Shown: piece after piece, positions 32,701 to 51,070 of the stretch
Layout: every line of letters begins with the position of its first letter
Numbering within the stretch: position 1 is the stretch's first letter
NCBI RefSeq assembly: GCF_964199755.1
Contig: NC_133910.1
Span: 7,586,501 to 7,650,500 of the forward strand
Direction of reading: 5' to 3'
Source of the DNA: Larus michahellis
Lineage: Eukaryota > Chordata > Aves > Charadriiformes > Laridae
DNA: 64,000 nt
Notes under the pieces: generated by a model
Databases searched by the model: none
What the model saw: the letters and a program-made list of their open reading frames with translations, nothing else
Told to the model about the DNA's origin: nothing
Translations under genes and position numbers: made by a program

Positions 32701-35700
32701 AGCAAGAGCTGGCACAGGGCCAAGAGCCATGGACTATCGTAAAAGGCATCTGTGATGGGCTCAGGATCCCGATTCCTGGCTGTCACAGTGCTCCGAACTT
32801 GGTGGCAGCTGGGAGCCTCTGCCTTGGACAGAGGCTTGATGCTGTCAGCAAGGTGACTGGCAGTGTCTCTCTCCGTTTAGACTCAGCAGCCCCCAGTTCC
32901 TGCTGAGTTGATACCAGCATGCCCACCAGCTAATCTCAGAAATAAAAGTACAATCTGGCACGCCACTCTTAAAAGGTAGCTGGCCCTTTGGAGTGCAGAT
33001 AACATGGAATAAAACGCTGAGATCCTTGAAATTAATCCCATATTCAATAACAGCGCATGACTAAAAATTAGTTACCTGTTCTGTGTATCACTTCATCAAC
33101 TCATACTGTGTCTACAGTACCTCAGACAGTTGCTGGAATTTTAATTGATATGTGTAAAGCAGCTGGCTACCTCAAAAAGCATTGTGGACAGGTATTATTC
33201 ATCTGAATAGAATTGGCTATTCTTTGCAAAAGCGTTGTTTCAAAAAAGGACATTTAGAAATAAGTCGTTACATTCCACTCAGTACCATCAGATTTGTACT
33301 TATGTAAAGCAAGCAAGCAGAATTTGCATGATAGTTCTTGATCGCTCTTCAGAAATATATATATTTAATTTCAAGCATGCTACTTCATTTCTTATACGTG
33401 ATTTCTACGAACACTGAATGATCAATAAATGCATCATAGCTTTACTGGGGTATGGATATGTAATTTAAGAGTGGAGAATAAAATAATGTTCCTTCCATGT
33501 CAGCTAATACAGTAAGAAACACAGATTTGCAAGGACTTCTTTTAGAGATATAACTTTCACCTCAATTTAGAGAGTTTGCATAGTGTCTGTTTAGCTAGAC
33601 CTGCAAAATGATTTTACATTTAGTGTGAGAGCCACTTCTGAAATGGCAAATAAAAATATCCCATTTTGATTGGTCTGTTATCCCACGTACAACAAGGATC
33701 CCAAAGGATCCTGGAACGTATTATACAAATACACACAGAGGTAACTTTTCAAAATTATGCACTGCAGAAAAATTATTGTCTTCTCAAAAGCACATGGAAG
33801 ATTAAGGGAAGCAGAGTATCTTGTATAGACAAATTGGATCTGTCAGTGTGAGTGCTTCCACTGCTGCAGAAAATGCCAAGTGATTTGTAATGATCACTTT
33901 CTTCTTATCACCTTTAAAAGACGGCACTTTTATCTTTATCTTGTAGGCGAATGACAGGATAGTAGTCTGGTACTCAGAAAAAACAGAATGAACCACCAAT
34001 ATGGCCAGTTTGTGTAACTTTTTTCTTTAGTGTTTATGTAGGGTTCCCAATACAAGTATCGACGTTGGTCTAACTTAAAAAAAAAGAAGAGTGGGAACAT
34101 GACAAAACAGGGCTTGAGAAGGCATGAATGTGGTGCTCTGTGGCAAAGCGTAAAAGACAATTGCACCAATTACATGCTGGTTTTGGAACTCCATGTAGCC
34201 TGAGTCTATTGAAATATATATTTGTAAGCGGGAGTGGTGGGGAGGGAGGCTGCCCTGGAATGACGCCTGGAGCTGAAAAGCTGTCGTAAAGGCACTAGGA
34301 GGAGGGAGAGCTATAAACCGGCTGCGATCCTCAGATTTAAAAAAAGGTCCAGAAACATTTTAATGCCAAATTATGAGGCACCTTTCATTCTCATCTTTCT
34401 TTTGTGCTTAGTTTTCCATGTAATTGATTTAAACTTTTCCTATTTATGCTACCAATTGGGGAAGCTGTGTTGACTAAAGGCATTTTTATTTTGCTCTATT
34501 CTAGACTGAAAAACTCCTGCTTATGCAACAACTTATATCTTTAATAACACCCATATAACTGCATCGGTACTAAAAAAAAAAAAACCCACCCAGATTTCTT
34601 AGCATCAACAAGGCCTGAGAGAACTTGCTGCAGTTCTGGGATGTGACAGGAGGCAATTTATAAGGAATTAACTCTGACAGTCACTTTATACAGCTGATTT
34701 TCAAAGATCTAGGCACTAAAGATGTGTTAATGAGGGTACTGAGGCTTCATAATTAATTATATTAGCATCTCTTTGTTACTCTCTACAACAGTAGTGCCTG
34801 GTTGACATTTCAATAGGAGTCTGGTAGTATTCTTTGTTATTATTATCCAGGAGTACAGTTATACCTTAGCTCCCAGAGGGCAACGTTGCATGTAAATGCC
34901 TCTGTGAATTGCAAGGGCCTTTGGATCTCAGTAAAAGCCCTTGAAGGAGACCCTGCTGGATACTGAATGGATGTCAGTAAAATTTCTCTAGTCTGGAATC
35001 TCTCTTCAGATATGGACTCTCCTCCCCTTTCATTTCTCCCTTCCCTCCCCCCTTCCTTTCCACTGTGCTGGTCCTTCTCACAAGGCTTAAGAACAGCAAT
35101 ATCCAGCACTTTCTGAATGTTGAGTTCCAAACCTCTAAAGGAAGGAATACTGACCTGAACGAAACAGTGAACAAAGCAACCTGAAAATAGGGAATATTTT
35201 CACATACTTGAATTTTCAGTGCAATAAAACCAGTGCTGCCAGAAGGAATCCCAGAAGTGGTGAGTCAGATAATAGATGTACGACTGTGGTGGGAGGGAAA
35301 TCGTCTCTACTTTGTTTTATGTCCGTCCCCCCCCCCCCCAGCCTTTGTAAAGGCAGATTAAATTATTTTCCAGTCATACCACTGCAAAAACAAACACGGA
35401 GTTTAAAGGTTATTTCCTTTGTGTGTTTCTGAGAGACATTTTGGAATCCGAAAGGGGAAGGATGACTTTTTGTCAATGATCTCGAATTCTATTCTGAAAT
35501 CTTTTACTGTATCACGTCAGGTGGCAGAGCTGCCATTTTTTTATTGATGTTTTCCACCTGCTTGTGTTAATTTAAACAAAATTTACATAAAAATATTTCT
35601 GTTTTTTTCACAGCAGTTACAGTTGCAACCTTGTCATGGTTAGGCTAAGTTAAGGGCGCAGTTCGACAAACACCTCTTGCAAGTAAGCAAGATTTATGCA

Positions 35701-36045
35701 ACCTGTTCCTTACCCTTTCCTTGTTCATTCCTGCCCTGACGGGACCCTCTTTCTTGTAACGTTGTTCATGCATCTGCACCAGGGAACCAGATCAGAGTAC
35801 TAATCTGAATTAAAAATAAATGTTTTTATGGGGACTACTTCTAATTGAAATCAGTTTCCTGATTCAATTTAACATGGGGCTACACAAAAAAACCCAGCAC
35901 TGGCACAATTCAGGGACAGTGTGAAGGGGAAGAGGGGAGGAATGTGTGGTGGGGAATGCATAAATAGGAACTTCTACTAAAAAATACTTTGTCAAACTAT
36001 GTCCTGAAAGACTTTACATTCTTCCAGGCCAGAACCACCTCTTTG

Positions 36046-36137
36046 CTTTGTGTTCAGACAGCACCTTGCGCAAAGGGATCACAGTCGCAGAACTCTCAGG
36101 ACTCTCAGAGCTATTGTAATACCAAAAAATAATAAGC
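36046..36137 (+). repeat. Ancient retroposon tail
   Basis: The pattern 'cagcaccttgcgcaaagggatc' then 'aggactctcagagctattgtaatac' and an 'aataataa' end resembles a widespread amniote retroposon tail ('cagcgcctagcacaatggggtcc ... gcgctaccgtaatacaaataataa'). It is degraded and the family name is not certain. Confidence 0.45.
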
Positions 36138-39100
36138 GTTCCTACAGACTGACACAATTAACCAAATTCCACTTGCAGATCTTCATTGTTGGCAACTCGT
36201 GCAGCATTTTATGTAGCCGAAGTTGGAGACTAGTTCTATTCCTGAGTTCTGTCTCCAGCTCTAATGAGGAATAACTCTGAATAACTCTGTCATTCAGTTA
36301 ACCTACCAATAAAATAATTACTTTTCTCACAGAACTTTTTATATTTAACCAGATTTTTTTAATGAGCTTTGACATTCTCAGATGAAAGGAATAATACGTG
36401 CAATGTATTATTATAGCAAAAACTGTATATGACAGATCCCTACATATTTTACTCTTTTTTGTTTCACCTTTCCTGTCACTATACTCCTACATGAGACTCA
36501 AGACACCGCAAGTATTTGAATAATGCCAACTTGAAACTACATAATTGTAAATAACATACTTGCTCTTTGCTGAGCAATGTTGCATGTGTTTATTCTAATC
36601 TGATATTTTCTGGATAGAAACAGAGGTTACTCCCCCTGAGAGTTCAAATATCGATAGCGCTCCACATAACAAGGGAAGTTTTTAATGATTCCCACAAAAA
36701 CAGCTGCTACTTGGTAACAAGACAATGGATGGAATACACAAAATGTAAAATTTGAGTCTCTACTGCTATTCCTGAGGGACCAAATCTTGAAGCGTTACTC
36801 AACTTTGTTTAGGATTCAGCAAGCATTTTCCTGCTGTAGGACTGAGGAGATGATAAAGAAAAGTTTCAGGAACTGGCCAGAGGTAAAATCCTGGAAAGCA
36901 AATGTTTATAAATTGTCTTTGTAAAAATATTGGGTCCCTCTTAATTTTTCCATGAGTGGAGAGGAGGATCATCTGAAAGTCTCCTTGCAGGAGAACCCAC
37001 AGAAGCACGAAGTATAGTTTTTCCTAGTCCTTAAGAGTGCTCTACCCCCGCTGCTTAGTTATCCTAAAACTTCCATTCAGCATTCATTTGAATTTATAAT
37101 ACTGTAACTTCCAGGGATTTTTATCTATATCTATTGTGTCTCATTAGAAAGACTCTATCTAGCACTAGAGCTTCTGCCCTAGCTGTAAGGAAGCTGTAGG
37201 TTTTCTTCAGACAGAGCACCACTGAAGGAAATCGAAGACTAGTAGCTACTTTCCCTGTGAATTATTTCAGGGCCTTCTACCTAAAAATTTGGTTGGCACA
37301 GCTATTCCAGAATAACACTCAGTATTAATACTGCAGTATTCCAATTCAAAAGTGGCTTTATTTGTGTTTGATTCTACCTAGGAATACTTCTTGTAAGTTC
37401 CAACAACTTCTGTTTAGAGCTTTCATTATGCAGGAGTCTACATAGTGAAATAAAGCCTCAAACGTAAACACAAAGCCAACCACAACATGTATCATTTAAT
37501 CACCAGATTTCAAACAAACATCTGTTTTTTCAGACATTTTCTGTGAAACTGTAGCTGTATTAAGCTTGGTTGAAGGCTTCCATTGCCTCAGTGCAGGATG
37601 CAGTGGCTCTAATACTGTCCTGCAAAACTAATAATTTTGTATTGCTACAGATAGCTTTTGAATATCGACTGGTGTAAATGCATCAATGAAATCTAAATAT
37701 CTGCCTTTGTAACACCCTGCAGGTGTTGCAGATAGTGAAGAGACACGTTTGCATATGCCACTACATGTTTTCAAACAAAACTTTTGTACATTTCAGATCC
37801 TATCTTGGGCTGTGAACTCCTCAGGCAAGAGTAGATGGATATTCACATCTGGAAGCAGTAGCAGCATATCTGGACAAGTTGATATTTAAACATTTTTTGG
37901 TTTTAGAAACTGCAATCCAGTAGTTCTGGATTTATAACATCATCTATATACATGTCTGTTGGCACAGCTGATCAGTAGTTAACAGCCACAGGGCTCCATC
38001 TAAGCCAATGAACAGGACAACATCAGTGTCTGAGATATAAAATCTGAATGAAAGTAAAGAAGGGCAAGAAACTCCTCCAATCAAATGTGTCTCTCGCAGG
38101 GACTCTTAGTTTCACAATGCGGAATGTAACTTAAAAAGAATTTTCCAATAAACAACTTCCCTTAATATTCTGGAAGGCACAGGTCAGTTCAGTTCCCTAC
38201 AAAATTCCCAACTGTGCACCTTATGTGAAAAATATGAGCAAAACATTCTTAACCACCTACATGTCTGAAAAGCTTATGTCTCATGTTCAGAAGTGTCTTA
38301 GGTTTTATTGACTTTGAATTTCATTTAAGATTTTTAAGAATATTTTGACTGTCTCTTTGTCTCTAGTATCTGGGAACAAGCACAAACATAAATGACCATC
38401 CATCTCTTCATAGATTACAAGCAAGTGCTCTGGTGAGTTAAAAACGTTGGTATAGGGAAAAAAGATCAGGTTTAGTAACTATGCCTAATGGGAACAATAC
38501 CAAAAATAAGGAAAAATATCTCCAAATAGAATCACTGGGTTTATTCAACTACATATTATTAGTCACTCCCTGTCGTCTGTGTTACTGAACACCATCCTGC
38601 TTCAAAGGCAGTTATCAGCCTAGAAATATTTTCATCCAAGGGTTTAAACTGCAACAACTGTGAGGACACGTGGAAGATTCTTCCGTCATTATCTAACCAT
38701 TGAGTTCTAATGTGAGTGCTCGACTGGGAAGGTCTGCGACTAGTGGAAATGGATAAACACTTGGGGGGGAGGCATTTGACTGTTTAATATATGTGCCAAA
38801 CTGTCTTTCTAGGGTCATGGAGACTCGGCAGTTCCTGGGGGCTGTCAAACTGATTACACGCAGCAAACCAGCCGGTGTTTCTCTGCCTGCTGCTTAGAAT
38901 AAGCACTGATATGCTAGTCAGACTTTACTATCAAGTACAAGCTTATGTGTACTTGAGATGTTGTGCAGCCTTCAGCTCGCTGGTGTACTCAGTAATTTAA
39001 AAGCTTTCACATACTCAAAAAAATTTTGTCTTGCGCTCCAAGGGGGATCTTTGTTCCTGATACAGAGCCCAAATCTGCAAGTTCTTTGTGGAAGACAAGG

Positions 39101-39190
39101 CTCCCAGCATAGATGTACAATTGTTAAGCAGTTGGTTGCATTTCAGCAGTGGTAAAATGATCCTTGTTTTATATTTCTCTACAATAATTT

Positions 39191-39256
39191 CTGTAAAGGC
39201 TGTGAGATTCTTTGGGATGGAAGGCTATAAAAACATAAGTTGCTATTAATTATATT
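39191..39256 (+). repeat. Ancient LINE/SINE 3' tail remnant
   Basis: The sequence 'ctgtaaaggctgtgagattc' then 'tttgggatggaaggctataaa' resembles the old amniote tail 'gtaaagcgctttgagatcttcggatgaaaggcgctatataaa'. It is short and degraded, and its family cannot be assigned by eye. Confidence 0.38.
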
Positions 39257-42200
39257 GACTTGCATGATTTTATGTATGCCCATTTTACACTGCAGAAATA
39301 CTTAGAAGGAAATGTACTCTTCTTACTTTTTCACACATCATTACATTGTATTTGAGAGGATTTAGCACATTTTCTGATTTCACTTGCCAAATCGGGCGTT
39401 CATGTCTAAAATTTACAGCTGACTTGACATTCCAGAAACTAAGCATGATTACCAATTATGTTTCTGTCTTATAGTAGCATACCTAACTAAGGAAAGAAAT
39501 ATTAGGAGATCTGAACTTTTACATCAAGGAGCAAATATGATTTTATCCTTATGAAGAAGCTCTGTTTGTACAATTCTTGAGAAAAACGTGCAGTTACTGC
39601 TACCCTCTATGTAAATTGTAAAGCCATTAATCATTATCAGCTGCTGACAAACCCCCCATATATCCAAATATACATAAAGGAAAACTAACACAAATTTTCT
39701 TCAGTTGTCTGACAAAGTCATTGCCATCTGGAAAGCTGCAAAGATCTAACTCCTTTATTTGTCAACACCAGAGTACTCACACACTGAGTTTGAAAGATGC
39801 CACATAAAGTATATTTTTGCAACTTGAACTGCGCAACCTGAAGTTCAAACAAAAGCAGGAATACTAACTCTGTTCTACAGAGGGAAAAGAGCTATTTGTA
39901 ACATAGGCAGCATAGCTAATTGGACAGTATAGTTCGGGAAAAAATGTTACTGTTCTATTATATTTGATGGAATCAGAGCTGAGAAAGGTCTTACAAGAAG
40001 ATGAGAGAGGGACATCATTTACTCTAAATACATTCACCGCCCCCCATATCATAGGATTATAACGGTATATTTTAACCCCTCAACAGTTATTCAGGGACTA
40101 AAACTGCCTTAGAGGTTACTTACAGATAATGAAAAACATTAGGAAGAAATTACGGCAATTAACTGACTACTTATCAATTAAACCTCTAAGTATTTATTAT
40201 TTTTTGTTATAGTATCAGGGATAGTAAACAGTTGCTTATTAGGTCTGAGCATCAGATGTCATTTCTGAAAATCTTGTGTAACAGCAGGTAACTCACGTAC
40301 CGACAAGGCTTTATACCACCTAGATGCCTTTTTTTTTCTCTTTGTAATGAAACTACACAGGATTTGGGGTAGCTGCACAGAGGAAGAGTTTCAAACGGAG
40401 TTGAGAGTTGTGCTGCCGCTACTTGCTTCTTCACAAATATTTGAGTCATGTTCCTCCTGAGCGTACACGTTAACAGTGCAGCAAGAACAAACAGTAAATC
40501 AATTCAGCTGCAAATGCTACTGGGTGCTCTCCTCTCACCCTTCCTAGGGCTCAAAGCTACTCTAACTCAGGGGCTTAGTTTTACCTCTTCATTTCTCTAT
40601 AAAGCAAGGAGTGCAGAGAGAGCATCATCCTGTGAATTGTTGTCAAATTCTTTGAGCTAAGCCGCAGAAGCACATAAGCACCTATTGTTTTGTGACCTTT
40701 TATGAAACGTATCCAGAAGTTAGACCACTGTCGAACTGTATAAGAGAGGCTCTCTTTCGAAAAGCAGAAACTAAAGGCTGCTAAAACAATTGTACCTGGT
40801 CCGTTGGAGTGAAAGGATGTATAATTGGAGAAGTATTGTGTTAATGTAACTTTTCTAACAGGAAGAGAACTGAGGAAGAGTTAAGACAAAAGGTTTATTA
40901 GGAAGCTGGGAACAGCACATCAACAGCACTAAATCGAAGAAAGCAAACAAAGAAAGGAAAGTAACTATGTGAAAGAACACTACTTCCTCCAAAAAAAAAT
41001 TAACGATTTGCTTTCTCTTTTCACATGAAAACATAGATTTGTATTTTGTGTCTCAAAATTAAATATATTTAAAAAGTGGGGAGTTTAATATTAATATATC
41101 TAGTTAATATATACTCTCTTTTTTGTATATTAGCTAGTTTTAGGGTAGGATAAACAGATCGTGGAAATGTTTTTAACAGTACAGTTGTTAAAATTTACAA
41201 TGACTTGACTTTAGATACATCAGCGGAACACCTTAATCATGTACTTCGGGAATACCTAGTAATTTGTGGACTAAACAAGGGATTCTAGTAGGGAGCAGGC
41301 AGATGCTGTTTGGATCATCATGTTCCTGCTTCGAACTGGCTTTCACACATATGTCCCATATTTCAAATTGTGGATCTTCAAAGGCTAATCTAGAGAAAGA
41401 CAATATAATAGTAAATTACAGGTGAGAAAAAGAGGGGGAAAACAATCAAGCAGATACAACTGTGTAGTAAAGAGACTTAAGGGCTACAGAAGGAAGAAAA
41501 TCAAGCCAGACACATGAGCTTACCTTGTCTGAATATGAAGATATCCATTATTAATTGATCTTGGGATATGCAGACAGAATATAAGGGAAGTTATCCTCAC
41601 TGTGATGGGCTTCAGAAAGGCCTTGAAACATCCCTCTTGGGAAGGATCTGATAATCTTGCATTTATAAATTTGCAATGCTTTCCTTACCTTTTATGCCCA
41701 GCAGTTGAGAAAGCTCATTGCTGTACGTGAAAGCAGAGGACTAATGGATGGCAGCTCCTCTCTCCTGCTGTTTGCAGAGGGAAGCACAATAGATTGTGGA
41801 CATGCAGCAGCAGTTGTGGGTGGCAATGGAAGCAAGGACATAGCTGGTGGGAAGTGACAGCTGGGAATACAAAAGAAAAAGCAATTGGGATTTGAAAGCA
41901 ACAGGTGGGAACAGGAATCAGAAAACTATAGTTAAGACCTCTGCGGAGACAGGAACTAATCCAGGCCTTGTTGAATAAATCCATTGGAAGGGCAATTTAA
42001 AGAGACAAAAATGGAAACAAGCAGGGAGAATGTGATAATAGCGTCTGACTGGAAAGCAAATGCAAAAGGCAAGTTCCTACTTCATCATAGCGGTACATGT
42101 TTCTTAGCCTGATGTATATCGTAATATTAATCTGTGAATAATATGCTGTGTGTTTTGATAGAAAAGAGTGGCTCGGCTGTTACTTTAAGAGGGAAACAGA

Positions 42201-42294
42201 GCTAGCTGTAGCTGTGAAGCTGCAATGAGCTCTTCCATGACAGGTGGACAGGAAGGGGACAAAAAGGGTTATTTAAAGTCTGCTCGCTCTTGGT

Positions 42295-42350
42295 GCAGTG
42301 GCAGGTGTGCTGGCAGACGGCTGGGCTCAATGACCTTCTAGAGTTGTGCT
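42295..42350 (+). repeat. Possible CR1 3' fragment
   Basis: The short stretch 'acggctgggctcaatgacct' then 'tctagag' resembles the CR1 segment 'ggttggactcgatgatctt'. It is too short to be sure. Confidence 0.3.
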
Positions 42351-42815
42351 CCCACATTAACAGTGTGGGCTGGATGTGACTGACAGGGCCTCTGTGCCCT
42401 TAAAATGTAATGTCTGAAGTTAGTGCATTGGGTCATGTTCCAGCCAACGGAGGCAGTACAGTGACATGAGGTTCGCCACGTCCCCTGAGCGAGCCATGGT
42501 GGAAATGCGACCTCACCTCACGCAGCCTCTCATGGACAGGAGGCGCTGGGGCTGGTCCGCAGAGGCCACCTCAGGCAGCCATTTCGGGGCCATTTGGTGA
42601 TCGGTGGTCCCAAATGCCACCACTGCCCCCTCACCCCCTTCCCGTAGAGGACCCTGCCCACCCCCACGCCAGGCGAGGGACCGACCCTGTCACCGATCGC
42701 GGCTCCTCCCGGGGTGGGGGCGGCCCTGAGGGGACGCGCGAGCCTCGAGCGCGGCGCCCGCCCTGAGCGCGCGCGCGGCCACGTGCACCAGGCAACAGCC
42801 CCGGCGCGCGCGGCC

Positions 42816-43220
42816 ACGCATGCGCGCTCCCCCCCACATGCACACCTGCGCGCGCCGCCGCCCTACTCTCCCCACTCCCCCGCCCTTCTCCCGCCTCTCG
42901 CGCCGTCCTCTGTGTCTCCGCGCCGAGTCCCGCCCCCCGCTCCCCCCCGAGGGCCAATGGGCTCCCGGCGTGGGGTGCCCGGCGGGGGCGGGGCCGCCCG
43001 GCCGCCTCTCTGCGCCTGCGCGTCGGCCGCCCGCGGCGAGGAGGCGGTGCCGGCGCCTGCGCAGAGCGGCGCGCTCCCCCTCTCCGGGGGAGGGGAGCGA
43101 AGCGCGCCTGCGCGTCGCGCCGCCCGCTGCCCAGCGCCCAGGAGGGGGGCCCGGCGCGCCTGCGCGCTGCGGCCGCCGTCCCCCCCGTGCCCCGGAGGGG
43201 GGGGTTGCTGCGCATGCGCG
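42816..43220. promoter_or_regulatory. SET: Array of NRF1-like GCGCNTGCGC sites upstream of SET
   Basis: Two sites carry the GCATGCGC core (ACGCATGCGCG at about 42816-42826; TGCGCATGCGCG at about 43209-43220, a full palindrome). Four more have GCGCCTGCGC variants near 43011-43021, 43053-43063, 43103-43114 and 43154-43166. The NRF1 consensus is YGCGCAYGCGCR. Spacing of the four central variants is about 40-50 bp. Confidence 0.6.
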
Positions 43221-43508
43221 CCGCGCTGCCCGCCCCTCGCCAGCAGCAGGAGGAGGAGGCGGCGGCGGTGGTGATTCTGGCTGTGGAGAGCGTGAGGCAG
43301 TGCGAGCGCCACTGCCGCCCCCTGTTATCCGGCAGCTCCAGGTCCGGGCGGAGGAGGCGGCAGCGCCCCGGCGGCGGCGGGAGCCAGAGCGGCGGCGGTG
43401 GCAACAGCAGCGGCAGGAGGAGTCTGTGCCCGGCCCCCCCTCCCCCCCCCCCCCGCTCAGTCCCGTTACAGCCCCCCTCCCTCCGCGCTCCGCTCCGCAG
43501 CCACCAAC

Positions 43509-50184
<6,676 letters not shown>

Positions 50185-51070
50185 TTGAACACTGATGGAT
50201 TCCAAACCCCCTTTTTACCTTTTTAATTTTTCTCCAGTCCCTGGGAGCAAGTTGCCGTCTTTTTTTTCTTGTGCTCAGTCGCCTTGGTCTCTTGAGGTCT
50301 CTTTTTCTCTCCTCTACACCATGGTTCACAATTTATTTTGGGGGAAATACCTTGAGCAGAATACAGTGGAAAAGAATCTACCAGTTTCTGTTTCAAGTTC
50401 ATTTTTATCCCTTTCTGTCTCAAAACAAAAACTGTTTATGGAATCAACACACCATGTTCTGTGGGAAAAAAGAAAACCTTCTGCTCCCTTCACTCTGCTG
50501 GAAGCTGAAGAGTGCTAGGCCCCTGTGTAGTAGTGCATAGAATCTAGCTTTTTTCCTTCTTTCTCTGTATATTGGGCTCAGAGATTACACTGTGTCTCTA
50601 TGTGAATATGGACAGTTAGCATTTACCAACATGTATCTGTCTACTTTCTCTTGTTTAAAAAAAAGAAAAAAACTAAAAAAAAAAAAATAATAAATGGGGT
50701 TATAGAAGGTCAGCCGGGGTGGGTTTCAGATGTTTGGGTGGGTTAAGTGGGCATTTTGACAACATGGCTTCTTCTCCTTTGGCATGTTTAATTGTGATGT
50801 TTAACAAACATCCTTGCAGTTTAAGATGACACTTTTAAAATAAAATCTTCTCCTAATGATGACTTTGAGCCCTGCCACTTGATGGGGAATCAGCAGAGCC
50901 TGTAGGATCTTATTTGGAATTGACATTCTCTATTGTAATTTTGTTCTTGTTTATTTTTAAATTCTTTTTTTTTTTGTTTCACTGGAAAGGAAAGAAAGAT
51001 GCTCAGTTTTAAACGTTAAAGTGTACAAGTTGCTTTGTTACAATAAAACTAAATGTGTACACAAAGGGAC
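50185..51070 (+). terminator. SET: SET 3' UTR with several polyadenylation signals
   Basis: AATAAA signals lie at 50689-50694, 50839-50844 and 51042-51047. The third is followed by a GT-rich segment and looks like a main end. Further AATAAA copies downstream (for example 52666-52671 and 53087-53092) could serve longer 3' UTR forms. Choice among them cannot be made from the sequence. Confidence 0.7.

Larger units (their letters stand above)
28600..42500. other. About 14 kb AT-rich intergenic stretch, no recognisable gene
   Basis: Between the DYNC2I2 and SET promoters no exon with splice sites and a family match was recognised on either strand. Short open frames (up to about 140 codons, for example minus 31155-31574) have compositions expected of random AT-rich DNA. 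Old retroposon tails occur at about 29.6, 36.0, 39.2 and 42.3 kb. Homopolymers include an 11-C run near 35,329. A locally GC-richer patch at 32,640-32,930 is unexplained. The stretch may hold long-range regulatory DNA or a non-coding RNA, but nothing shows it directly. Confidence 0.6.
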
